A stretch of DNA of 64,000 nucleotides, from positions 1,240,001-1,304,000 of the forward strand of contig NW_026570225.1 in NCBI RefSeq assembly GCF_019649055.1, in the 5' to 3' direction. Position 1 is the first letter of the stretch. Every line of letters begins with the position of its first letter. Below the pieces are notes generated by a model. It searched no databases and had not been told where the DNA came from. It saw only the letters and a program-made list of their open reading frames with translations. The translations under genes were made by a program, and so were the position numbers. The stretch is from Paramacrobiotus metropolitanus. Taxonomy: Eukaryota > Tardigrada > Eutardigrada > Parachela > Macrobiotidae. Shown in pieces: positions 46,601 to 63,100 of this stretch.

Positions 46601-47532
46601 TGCCATCTAAAATTCGGCTCTAGATGATAATCTAAAAATTTTTTTAACGACATGGAATTTGTACACTTCATTATAACGCTACACAATTGACTTAAATTGC
46701 TACTACTCAATATATCTTTAGAAGGTACATATTAAATTTCGTTAGCGTCATCAAGACCACGCATTAAGCAATACAGATTGAAAGGATATTCCTTGTGTAC
46801 ATTACGCAAAAGCCTGACCGTGGATCTGTGGATCTATGCTTACATAAATTGTACGAGCATGTTGCAAGGTCATTCATTTCAAATAATATGATTTAACGTG
46901 GCTCCATTAACGATTAACCGGCATCAGGAATTCACTGCATTAATATAATAAGTAATTTTGGCAATACTTATTATCCATACTTCTAGTCGTAGGCTGACCA
47001 TGAAATAAAGAGGCCTGTTATACTGGAAGCATTATCAGTTAATTATAATTATAACACTACTTACTCTATGCATAGAAGTATAGTATGCTCCAAGAATTAG
47101 TCTTATCAGTCATGCAATGTGCAAGTACCCGTTTTCCTGTGTATGCAGCGGAGCGTCTATATGCGTGCCGCCGTGTTCGGCAGCTTGGAACCAATATGCC
47201 GCGCTATAATGACCTCGCTTATCCACACCGCGATACACCGTTCCCAGCTGGAAGGTGAATCCCAACTGCTCCATGGTCGGATAATAGACCGTCTGGTTGT
47301 TGAAAGGATGGGTCAGATCTATGACATCGGATTCCTGCAGGTTGAGCAGATCCATTACGGAGACGGCGTGTGCGGAATGATGGCGATGCTGGGTCAGCAG
47401 TAAAAGCCAGCAACATGTGCTCAACAGGAAGATGATACGACGATGCGGCACGGCAGATAATCTCATCATACTGGCACGTGATTGACTGGATGATGTCCAT
47501 TGTGATCGGGGAAGTTTGTTCCATTCCATCAT
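43685..47532 (-). CDS. Cyclase-family hydrolase (KynB/kynurenine-formamidase type), membrane-anchored form
   Basis: Metal-dependent amidohydrolase of the cyclase superfamily. Three exons: 47532-47129, 44564-44245, 44181-43685; 1,221 nt, 406 residues. Core motifs: VIDLTHPFNNQTVYYP (70-85) and metal-binding HGGTHIDAPLH (120-130), then IPVTQLIGAAVVIDL, ILLLNFGWARRW, FRFPGVSIRAANWV, AIGTDAPSIDPG and PMKIDGGSGAPVR. A hydrophobic segment at 33-46 with basic flank (RRIIFLLSTCCWLLLL) acts as signal peptide or anchor. A C-terminal extension of about 85 residues ends in a hydrophobic stretch (LILLSIYSILLTV), suggesting GPI attachment or a tail anchor. The first intron is 2,564 nt. The substrate (formylkynurenine or another cyclic amide/lactone) is not decided by sequence. 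Confidence 0.88.
45421..45480. repeat. Inverted repeat of ATGAATG words
   Basis: Arms ataatgaatgaat (45421-45433) and attcattcattat (45468-45480), A+T-rich loop. Confidence 0.8.
46112..46222. repeat. Two adjacent hairpins
   Basis: The first has arms tcggatttttgttg (46112-46125) and caacaaaaatccga (46160-46173), with further pairing inward (attgcc/ggcaac). The second has arms attcgcacctgtt (46179-46191) and aacaggtgcgaat (46210-46222). Both are perfect, spaced 5 bases apart, and may form a small foldback element. Confidence 0.85.
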
Positions 47533-49702
47533 TCGCACATGATCGCTGCTACACAGCGCAGTGCTTATTTTGCAGGTTTTATCGCGTTATTCCATTCGTA
47601 AGGGAGCACAGGTTTAGTTAAGGTTTTATAGTGATTTCAGTCCAGTAGAATATTGACACACACAGAAAAATCAAAACTATTTAAAATTACAGCATTAAAG
47701 CTGTTCGATTCGACAGTTTATATAATCGGTCAGTGTCCCGCTGATTCCAGCTAGAAGCTGGCTCTTGTCGCGACGAAAACTGTTCTGTGTATTATAAGAA
47801 TGTTAAATGTTCCGACTGTAAGAGTTCAAGTAATGCCGAATACATTCTCGTTTAGAAACTATCCCGCTGTGTGAAATTTGCCTAACAGAACCATAAAACG
47901 ATGTAACTTTCCTGATCATGAGCAACACGACAGCGTGAGATATGGTGACGCTGTTTTACGGTGTGCTTCTTCATATCTGTTCTGCTCCTTGGCCGGCGGC
48001 AGTTTAGTTTCCGGGCCCGTCCAGAACTGCTCACAACTCCACAGTGGACCATATGCATACTGTTGCGGCTGTATTTCAGTTGCGCAAGTGGACCTATTTA
48101 TAAATTTCCCGCAATGTGTTGCGATCATACCGCAAAAGAGAAATAAAGGAAAAGTAAGTATTACTTGCACAACGAAAAATGCGCGTCGGCTGCCACATGA
48201 GTTTGCTCGAGAGTCGAGAATCGAGATAGACTCAGCACATCGCTGCGCGTAATGAGGTGAGCACTGCAAGCGCTATGCTTGGACAGGACTTACTTTAACA
48301 TTCATCATCAATTTAAAAAATTAAAACCAACTGCAGCGTCCTCGTGCACATTGAACTCTTTTTGTTGTTTGTTTACACCGTATTATACAGAAATACATAT
48401 CCAACGTTTACAACCCATCTACTCCCCACTAGCTACAAGTACAGACTGTACTAGTACTGTATAATTTAGGAAAGCATGCAATCTGCATGAACAGCGGTAT
48501 GAAAAGAATAGAATTTTAACTCAACATGGCCACATATTAACTAACAATGTAAAGTATTTAATATTATACTGTACTGCATATACTCGTATTTTTATAATGG
48601 CAACGCAAAACTTATCAGTAACATCAGAAACCGTTAGGGAAATTCTGATAAAGTTGATAAACTAACAACTGTGTATTATTCATCTAGAAATGCTAAGTAA
48701 TTATTGCCAAGCATTGCAAAATTACTTTGAGTAACTACCGCTATTAAATCCCGAACATTTTTCAAACCGCTGCAGCGAGCACATACAGTAATTACCTTTT
48801 ATATTATTAATTTTCATTCACTCGTTCATCTTCCATCCCGGTGTTGCTTTTCCCACGGGTTCTACGGATGCCGGCCGGACGAAAGTATGTCCGACAACTG
48901 GCGACAAGTATTTAACTATATATAGGTAGATGAACCATCTACACTTGCTTGATTTTATTACTGTATATGGATTGTAACGCACTAACTATAATAAAATAAA
49001 ATTTCTAAAACATTGTTGGTGTAAATTCTGGAGACGATCTTATGGACTTTAAAGCTTCTATAAAAGTGTCTGAGGTAATTATAGTTCAACTGTATTTACT
49101 GTAGATAATTTCTAATTTTCTAGTAACTTTCCACACAGTTTCTTGGTAAATTATAATAAAGCCTCAAGGTAGCTGCTTAATAATGCACATTCTACTGTAC
49201 CGGTGCCGGGCGGTGCGGTAAACGCAAGAAATCGACATTTTTTAACTGCGATTCATCGCTATCAACGTCTACAGAAGTAAGTATATTAAAATATGGAAAT
49301 ACAATACTTCTGCATATCCTGGAAAGTCTGCAATAAAGAAGTAGCCCAACCGGCATCTAAAACTCAAAATTAATGACATGACAGTCATGACATGACTATT
49401 GTACAGTACTGGATGTATTGTACAGTACTCTAGAACAGTGCATAGAACTGATAGAAGTACTGCATAATGAAACTGACGTGAATACTGCATGTATATATCG
49501 GAAAAAGTTTCATCAGCAAATTTGTAGCGAGAGGAGACGCAGACGAAGTGTTCGTCCACAAATCTTATCTGCATTTTTTTATTAAAACTTTGTGCCAGAC
49601 AGTTGGATTTTTGTTGGGTTCCGCTCGGTATTCTCTCCAGGCACAAAGTGAACTAAGTGCTAGTGAGATAAGCTGCCGTAGAGAATTTACTTTCATCCCA
49701 TC
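47533..49702. other. Divergent intergenic region cyclase/LARS1
   Basis: 2.17 kb with both promoters; no gene recognised. A direct repeat ATTGTACAGTACT occurs at about 49,397-49,430, and part of the first 800 bases is G+C-richer than the rest. Confidence 0.5.
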
Positions 49703-54783
<5,081 letters not shown>

Positions 54784-55173
54784 GTCAGCTGGTTGGCAGC
54801 TTTGGTACAAGTTCTTGTCATATTTTCTTGATTTAAGGGTATGTCTATATAAATATACGAGTATTTGTTTTTTATTATTAGTACTCGTAGTAACGTGCAC
54901 TCTAACGGTGTGTATGATGACGTTGGGAACGTTGTTACGTTATTGGTTTTACAATTTATCTGCTGCTTAGCATTGTATTTTAATAATATAAAGAATTAGG
55001 AAGGATTCAAACAAATATTCCTCACAACATTTTTACAAAGTACTCTGTATCATCACAAATCTTAATTCGTGCACAAACTGAAAGCACCATCATGGTTACA
55101 TTTATTTCGCAGTTCAATTTATTATTATACATAATAATACCGTTGTTGATATCCACATATAACATTAAAAAAT
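54784..55173. other. Convergent 3' spacer LARS1/NOC4L
   Basis: A 390-base spacer. On the minus strand an AATAAA (55101-55106) lies about 70 nt past the NOC4L stop and is its likely poly(A) signal; no AATAAA was seen for LARS1. Confidence 0.5.
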
Positions 55174-57139
55174 TTAAATCACAAAAACATTAGCACAAAG
55201 ACCGTTCGTCGGAAACAGGGCAAAAACATTACTGTTAGCTTTCAATTTCCTGTCAGATTCGCCTAAAGAAGATTCCTTTGCTTTCTCATCTTCTCTGATA
55301 ATGTCGACCATCTGTAATAGTTTCCAAATGCAACGCCTCCGAACTGCAGCAGTAAACAGTAAAACCAGTCAAAACCACTTACCTCCTCACAGTCTAATTC
55401 CAGATACCCATTAATATCAAATTCCGTTTCTGGCAACGGATGATCCAAATGCTCGGCTAGTTTTCTGACTTGCATGTTATAATGCTCTTTTAAGGTCTAC
55501 AATCACAAAATCAACATCAGATGATAACAGCTGTAACAAAAGTAGCATCAATGGCCGACACAATCCGACGCTTACTTTTAGCTCCCATAGCGAACTTTGC
55601 AGTGCCCGGCACTTTTGCATATCGGTTTCGTTCATCACATATGGATCAGAGCGGATATCTAAACAAATCAAACTGAAAATCAACAATGGGTACTCTCTTG
55701 CACTGCCAGAGTGCCAGTTACTGTATTATAAATTCAATTACTGCTTTACAGTGCGCGATCGTAAAGAACTTCAGTAACTTACCATTTGCATCGTCCGGAT
55801 TATGTAACATAATAATCAAGCTGGAATGTCGTATTAATAAATTCATTGTAAAGATGAGCAGTAAAGGTAAGCTTTCTGTTGGGGCAGTTAAACTCAACCG
55901 CGATAATCGTTTAGCCACAGCGGCTACCGTGTATGCCGGAATATGTCTAGAATCATAATATTCATAAACATAGCAAAACGGTTATTCAAGCAGTGTGCAT
56001 TAATTAAAGCGCTAAAATTTTTTCAGATTCGTATTATCCATACGACTTACGAGGATCCCATGAACAAATCGGCCAAATGAAAAAATCGCGCGCGGTACTT
56101 GGATTCCAAAATTTGACTCGTCAGAAGCATGTAGAAGCGCTCATAAAACTGAGGGAAATCCAAATGATGTGTTTGAATTAAAGTAAATAGACCATTCAGC
56201 GCGAGGACGCTAAGCAGACCGCCTGCAAGAAGAACCAAGATTCCTTGTTCGTACCACACAAACAACAATTTATTCTGGCATTTACCTTTGGAAAATATTG
56301 TAACCAGATAGTCGGCCAAAAACAATGGCCGGGAAAGGTTTGGTATAATGCGGTCATGGATGTGGAGCAAGATCTTAACATGCACCGCGCGAGAGAGCTA
56401 AAACAGAAACATATACACCGAATAAACTCTTCAAAATAATTACAGAAAAGTCAGTTACAATGAACAAGTACTGTAACTCAAAAGGGATCGTTGAAGCGTT
56501 TAACGTACACCACCATGGTTACATGGAACCTAAGAGCATTCCCCGCAGAATGCCCCTACACTACGAAAATTTGCGATTTATGGTCACTGTCTTCCAAAGA
56601 CGAGTGGTTTATGAACTCACGCCGACTGTAACCGGCGTGAGTTCACAGGAAATATGTTCAGAAACGAGAGCGTCATAGCGCTAACCTTCAACTTAAGAAG
56701 CTCCATAAAAACATGTGCAAAACGCTCACGAAGGATGTTCTCTTGGGCACTTGAGTGCGTCGATCCATCAGCTGCTCCGTCCTGCTCTTTCCGACCATTG
56801 GCATTGCGTTTCATTTCTGTTTTTCGCCTCGATTTCCCACCCAGTTTCACAGTATGCAACAGTTTAATAATCTGCATCTGGTAATTCTCATTCTAAAAAG
56901 GATGCAGGGGGTTTTTCTGAAAACTTAGCGACAGATCTTGAAACGGTAAGAAAGGCGTATGTGGGCTGAACAAACTACAGGCATGAAACACCAACCAAAA
57001 CTCAGTTTCAAAGCACCTGTTCAACGAAACCCGCGTTCTTCGGAATGAAATCCTGCAGCAATCTAAACAGCGATATCAGCGACCCCTTGTAAGGAACCGG
57101 CGGATTCCGCAAAATTTCTTCTGGGACGATGTCCGGCAT
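55174..57139 (-). CDS. NOC4L: Nucleolar complex protein 4 homolog
   Basis: Nucleolar factor that with Nop14 supports 40S subunit maturation and export. Exons on the minus strand: 57139-57017, 56892-56686, 56397-56286, 56222-56051, 55946-55783, 55658-55576, 55496-55383, 55311-55174; 1,113 nt, 370 residues. The conserved CBF/Mak21 region is clear: PNLSRPLFLADYL, then LSVLALNGLFTLIQTHHLDFP, KYRARFFHLADLF, IPAYTVAAVAKRLSRLSLTA and RALQSSLWEL. Human NOC4L has 516 residues, so about 150 N-terminal residues are not accounted for. The first exon (starting MPDIVPEEILRN) is only a phase-consistent proposal, and further 5' exons may exist upstream. The last exon could also begin at a nearer acceptor in another frame, giving a shorter tail. 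Confidence 0.85.
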
Positions 57140-60131
57140 TCTGGAAATCTCTGTCGATGGGAGGCAAGCTGCACGTACTGTACAAGTTGCAGATACGGGT
57201 ACCGAACCTTGGAAAAATTAGCAATGAAAGTAGCAAAATTTTCAAAGCGGTAACATAGAGACTCAACAACAGCGTAGGTATACTATATACACCACACTGT
57301 GCACTATTTCGGCTCGAATCCCGTGCTTCGTACCGAGAAAATGCATGCCTCGGCTTGTCGTAGCCCTGCCCCACGCCTTTCTCATTGGTCTCATTTTAAA
57401 ATGCCCCAATCAGAAAAAGAATTTAATTCTCTATCGAATGGTGTATGGCTTATCCAGAGTACCACTACATTGAGCCACTATAAACGTTGTAGACCCAGTC
57501 GCACTATACAGAAGTTGCTGTTCTGTTGCATTTATCTTTTGAACTAGGACGATTTACCACAACTTTACCAAATCCACAAATTTGTAAACTCTATCATCTT
57601 TCGATTTCATTCAGTTTTGGGATGAAAATCTCCCCGGGAAACTCCGGGTGTTGGAATAAGTGCGAACTGTGAAATCTGGTGTTTTGTACGTTAGGTTCCC
57701 TGGCAAACGGCATACTGATAAACTTGCATTCAGCATGTCTGCTTTGCTGAAACTGATAAAACTTGATACATACATTCAAAAATTTTGAGTTGTCTAGCTT
57801 GTTACATCTTTTTAGAATTTTGGGAAGCCACAGAACATGAGCTAAAATCGTCTCTCACGATGATTAAGACATTAGGGCTACCGCACACGAGTTTCTGTGG
57901 CTGGCCCCATGCTTTAAGTATGCAGTGGAGATCGGCTCATATTCGGGCTGGCACGGCTAAAAATGCGGTTCCTCGTAGACGCTATTGTGGGACGTATATT
58001 CCCATCATTCCTGCTTTTTGGAAAAGAAATCTTTTTCTTTCAATTTATTCAAAAACACTAAAAAGTTTTAGATTTTTTTCTCTACAAAACAAGCCTATGT
58101 GAAATACGACTAAGGCCATACAGGAAAAGTGGTTTTTCGCTGATAGAGTCTCTACGGTAACATCGTAACAATGGCCAATGGATCCAAGTCATCCAACTGC
58201 CGTCTGCCGATACAAAAATTCAGATACCACCCAGTTTCCGAATGCACATTCCGCGTTCCAATAATTAACAATTAACTGAATTAAGGTCGCAAAAGAACTC
58301 ACGCTTTCAGAATACTGAAAATGGTATTATGGTAGTAATCGCCAATCGGCCCGATTATTAGCATACAAAATTAACGATAAATATTACGATTAATTTTCAG
58401 GGTAAATCTGATATATCTATATACAGTACCATAATATTACTAAACTAGAAGGTATCTAATCGACTACGATGACGTCATGATGGAGGAGACGCACTGTGCG
58501 ACGCATGGGCAACCCCTGCGGGTTTTGTGTTTATCAAAACTTTCAAATTCATTTAATTCGTTTGTACTATGGCTCAAAAAATGCAGCAAAAAATTCTGAG
58601 TGGGAAAAATAAAAGTTCGTAAGGGAAACGATGTCAGAGAAGCGAAACTTTTATGGTTTGCTTTATTCCCGTTAGCATACAGGTCTATGGCATCTTTGCC
58701 GTAGACCTCCATGCTAAACAAAATCTACGAAAATCTTTGATTTTTGGTTTTCGATGAAACGAAACGCCCAAAACCTGATCAGTCAATCGAAACAGAACAG
58801 ACAAAATTTTATCTATCGACCAAAGGCATTAAAACTGGCAACTTTTGATTCTGAGTCTCTGACTCAAAACAAGTGATTTTTGCTTAACATAGAGGTCTAT
58901 GGCAAGCTGCCTCGAAGACCTCCATGGCAATCAAGAATTGCGTAAATCGATAAAGTTTCCTTTTCCTGACAACGTTTTACTTACCAACTTTCACTTTACA
59001 AACTCAAAATTTTTTCCCGCATTTTTTAAGCCATACTACGAGCGGATTGCACAAATCTGAAAGTTTTGATAAACACAAAACCCGCACGGGTTGCCCACGC
59101 GTCACACAGTGCGTCTCCTCCACCGTGACGTCATCGTACAAAGTGCAAGCTCGATTAATTACCTCAGTATATAGTAATATTATGACAGTACGTATACGAA
59201 AGACAAAGTATGTTTCGAGTCTCGAGACTCTCGACGTCTGCTTGTGCAGGATTCTGGTTCGTTTGGTTCGCTATACTTTTTGGTTCTTGCCAAGAACGGC
59301 CTGCCAAAGCAGTTGGTGCTTTATATGACTCGTAAACGATAACGCAGAAACATTTTCCAAGCTGGTTTGTTGTGTTATTTTTCGCGTTAGGATTGTACTT
59401 ACGCGAACGTTCATTCTTGATTTTTCGGTTGTTCTAGAGGTTGCGAAATGAAATACTTATGATTATTCGCTATTGTCTATTGTGTTGACGGGTGGTATGC
59501 TATACACACTGACTGTTGCAGCTTGTAGGTAGCCGTGTCGAGAGGAAATACGGATGTCATTACAGATATTTATTTATTCTCCGATCTGTGCCAGTTATAA
59601 AGCCATAAAATACAGTAGATTGATCCATCCATATAACCGTTCGACATTTTACTGGAAGGGCAGGCTCCGCCACAAAATATCGAGCGCATCTTATGGGAAG
59701 GGTACGTGACGCTTCCTGACTCATCGTTTACCAACTGCTTTTGCTAATGCTCTCCAGAACAGCAACGCAGCATTAATCAGGCAGGTTTCTTTTGACGACT
59801 TGAACAGTTTATTCCTAATAAATGGATTACGCTTGGTTATCAGTTATACGCATGCATTTGGATACTTTTTAGTGCATCTGGAATCTGGATAGTTTTCAGT
59901 AATACTTTAGTAAGCTGTAAATATGCCACCGAATTGCCGAAGCCTAAAATGTTGTGCTGAGCATAATGTTAAAAAGTAAGGCGAAATCGTCTTCCGTTAA
60001 AAAAACTGTGATTCCATTAGCTATTAGGAAAAGCTATTTCTGAATTTTCTGACTCTCATGTGACAAGGTGTGATGATTTTTGTTTTCCATTTAGCGGATT
60101 AATCAGCGGATAATATTTCTCGGAGAACATC
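57140..60131. other. Divergent intergenic region NOC4L/HIP1
   Basis: About 3 kb. It holds an inverted-repeat element (58,466-59,138). No exon was recognised; unresolved 5' exons of NOC4L may lie within the first few hundred bases. Confidence 0.5.
58466..59138. mobile_element. Non-autonomous inverted-repeat DNA element (MITE-like)
   Basis: About 673 bp bounded by long terminal inverted repeats. Both ends start TACGATGACGTCA and share GGAGGAGACGCACTGTG, TGGGCAACCC, GCGGGTTTTGTGTTTATCAA and further blocks for about 115 bp, at roughly 85% identity by eye. The interior carries two copies of a quasi-palindromic segment (AGGTCTATGGC...GACCTCCATG) near 58,681-58,712 and 58,892-58,926. No transposase frame is present. 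Target duplication is not clear: the flanking TAC/GTA are complementary and may belong to the repeat. Confidence 0.8.
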
Positions 60132-63100
60132 ATGTCGAGCTTGAGTAATTTGCCGAGGGCGATTACGCAGAAGATCATTCGGCCCAATCCACTTCAAGCC
60201 GAACGGGAAGAATATGAGCGGATTCAGGTACACTGTACAGATTTTGTTTCTCAGCACTATGCGACTTGAATCATTAAGAATGATCAAGAACGAAAAAGTC
60301 GATGGTATGCATTTTTCAGTTTTTTTTTTGTTTCCACATCAGTTTTTTTGGTAGTTCAGTGCGCAGTGGCAGAATTGATTCACGATGGTAAAACGTGAAG
60401 CTTTTAAAATCAGCTCTCAGTTTTCGATTTTTCTCGACCTTCACTTTTTCGTGTTTTTTGTTTGCGTATCTAAACTGTCCTTCCACTTTGCGTAAAAGTT
60501 TGCCGGTTAAACATTGCAGTTTTTGAAGTAAAATGTTAATCCTCGAAGCGCAGAGCTTTTCAGTTTCGTTTAATTTACTTCTGTCGGGTCATTCAAATGA
60601 TTAATAAAACTTTGTGGAGTACGGGCGCATTCTTTGTTTGGAGCTTTACGAGCGCTAAAATTTATCTTAGAACGATAAGGACCACAATAATAGACACTGA
60701 GTAGATTTGCATATTTATCTTCCAGTGTCCATAATCATATCTTGGGCAAACTGGCTCGCGGCGTAAAGTTGTGTGTTTGTTGCATTCCATTAAAGAGATT
60801 AAAACATTACCTTATGAACGGCCGTCATTCTTTCTAGGCTTGGCTGTGCTAAAAGATATTAGTCTTATTTCGTTTACATTCTTTTTATGCTTCAGTAAAC
60901 AGTTCCGTCCGTTTGTTGCGGAGAGTGCTCCATTGTTTACTTACTGGAACGGCTCGTGGTCAAATCTTAAAGCGGCTGACTTATATCGTTTTCGAGATTC
61001 CAGACTTGGCAAAACTTTTGGCGTGCTGTACATTTGAATAATTTATAAATAAACTATCCGCGATAGAAATTGAGGTATTAACCAAAGAAACCAGCGGAAG
61101 ATTAACACACGGTAAAGAACAAGCGTTGTTATAATGTAGCTTATAAATACTTTTGTAATTTGCTCTCGAGCAATGCTTACAGTTGGATTTGTGAGATATA
61201 TGAAAGCCATTAATTTTAGAGGATTTTGCAGTAGGTGAACCTGTGTATAGCTTGTTCTGATTAGACGATACAGTTTTTCGGTGCCTTTATTAAAAAAAAC
61301 AGACGTAATAAATCTTGAAGACAGGACATGGCAAACTGTTTTGCACAGTCCATGCATGCTTAACGGTTTTTAAGTGTTTATTAGTCGGCATTTCGGAATT
61401 TGGAATAGTGAAGGATTAATCGGTTCAATCCGAATTTAATCGTTATCGGTTTATATTGATACAGTTGTGGCGATTCTTTTTCTTTTGAACGGCGTGAGCG
61501 ATTAGATTGGAAAGCGCATGGTTTTTCGTGGCGGTTGTGACTTTTATGAGCGGCTTAAACATATGGATCGCGCGCATACGAAGATTAAAATATGAAAGCT
61601 ATGGAATTTGTGTATCTAAAGGCTCTGCAGTATGCGCCAGTACATGTTTTGAGGAATCATTGAAATATTTACCGTTACAATTGGAGGCGGTGTGTTTTGA
61701 TAAGTGGTTATTGCATAAGACCAGCTGTTTCGCTTGCGGATTATGCCAGGTTGAATAAACTTTGTGCAACGTGCCGGCCGGATTTGGTTTGATAATTTGG
61801 TATTCCGATTGACCAGACCCCGCTTGAATTGTCCATAAACACTTGAAAGGTCTACGTCAACTGTAACACTAAAATCATGGCGACTGCAGTGAAAAAAGCG
61901 GAGGTAGGGACCTTCGTCGGTGCGGTTTTGCCCACAAACACTTATGAATGCTGACATAATAAGTACATGAACGAATACAAGTCTAACGAGATATAAAATT
62001 TCAGCTTGAAACCGAATTTTTAGAAGTGTTTGCCTGACATAAGAACAGTATATAATTATTTCTGTGATATTCGTAAGATAACAGGATGGCCATCCTCCCT
62101 GGAGGCAATATTCAAGATTACTCCTTTCGGTATACATATCTGTAAGCTAAAGTGAACGAGCTGAATCAGCTGTTAATTGCTATGGTGTTGTTTTTATACT
62201 TAAGTTTATGTCTGCGAATCTGCGGCACCTTACTTTTTGTGCGTTGATTAAAAAGATTTTTGTTAAGCGTTCTGAGGCGTTCCGCTGTGACCAATTTCCA
62301 GTTTTGTTAATTGCGTTTTTTCAGCCGAATAAGTCGTTAGGAAACTATCTGTTTCTGTTTGAATCAGAACACACTTTCTGAAGTTAATTAGAACAATTTC
62401 TGAAGTTAATTAACTAGGTGTTATGGGGCTGCTGGACACAGGCTAACATGCGTTATGCAGTGAGAACGCTGCAAGTGATATGTTTAAAAACTAACCAGCT
62501 GAGCTTTTAATGTGTTAACGATTGCAGTAAAAGATTATGCCGCCACTGTTCCTGAAAAGTCGTACTTATAGTTTGTTTGTGTTTGCTGTCAGCAGTGAGA
62601 AATTTGAAATTGTACGTTTTCGCAAGAAAATGTTGACTGTAACCGACTGTTTTTCCTTGTATGGGTGTTTGCCACCCATTGAATCACGAAAGAAATAAGC
62701 TTAAGTCCTTATGTATTAAGAGTGTTTCGTGTTTCTATGAAAACAACAATGCAAATTTTCAATGCAATGCAACAACAATGCAACAATGCAACACGTTTTT
62801 CGTGTTTGTATGAAAACAACAATGCAAATTTTTCAGCCGTTTGTGTTGTGTATTGTATAGTATTTTCTTATTTTTATCAACGTGAACATCTTTTGCGATG
62901 CTAAGGTAGTTGCGTATAATATAAATTAGTAGGCTCCGCATACCACCTTTATACCACCGTTGGCTCCTAGTACCACCTTTCATACCACCTTTGGCTCCTA
63001 ATACCACCTTTTGCACACCACTTTTGACTCCGCATACCACCATTTAATTTTTTAAAGTTAAATTTTTAATTTATGTAGTTTAATTTATTAACATCAAGAA

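Larger units (their letters stand above)
44565..47128 (-). other. Cyclase gene intron 1
   Basis: A 2,564-nt intron with GTACTT donor and TTGTGCAG acceptor on the minus strand. It contains ATAATA-rich repeats (44.69-44.80 kb), an inverted repeat of ATGAATG words (45,421-45,480) and a double hairpin at 46,112-46,222. No nested gene was recognised. Confidence 0.6.

Noticed and set aside
47878-48252. 124-codon open frame in the cyclase/LARS1 spacer
   Set aside because: Open on both strands, no recognisable pattern and no start or splice support.
57785-58102. 105-codon plus-strand frame upstream of the MITE-like element
   Set aside because: No resemblance to known proteins and no conserved splice signals; treated as chance.
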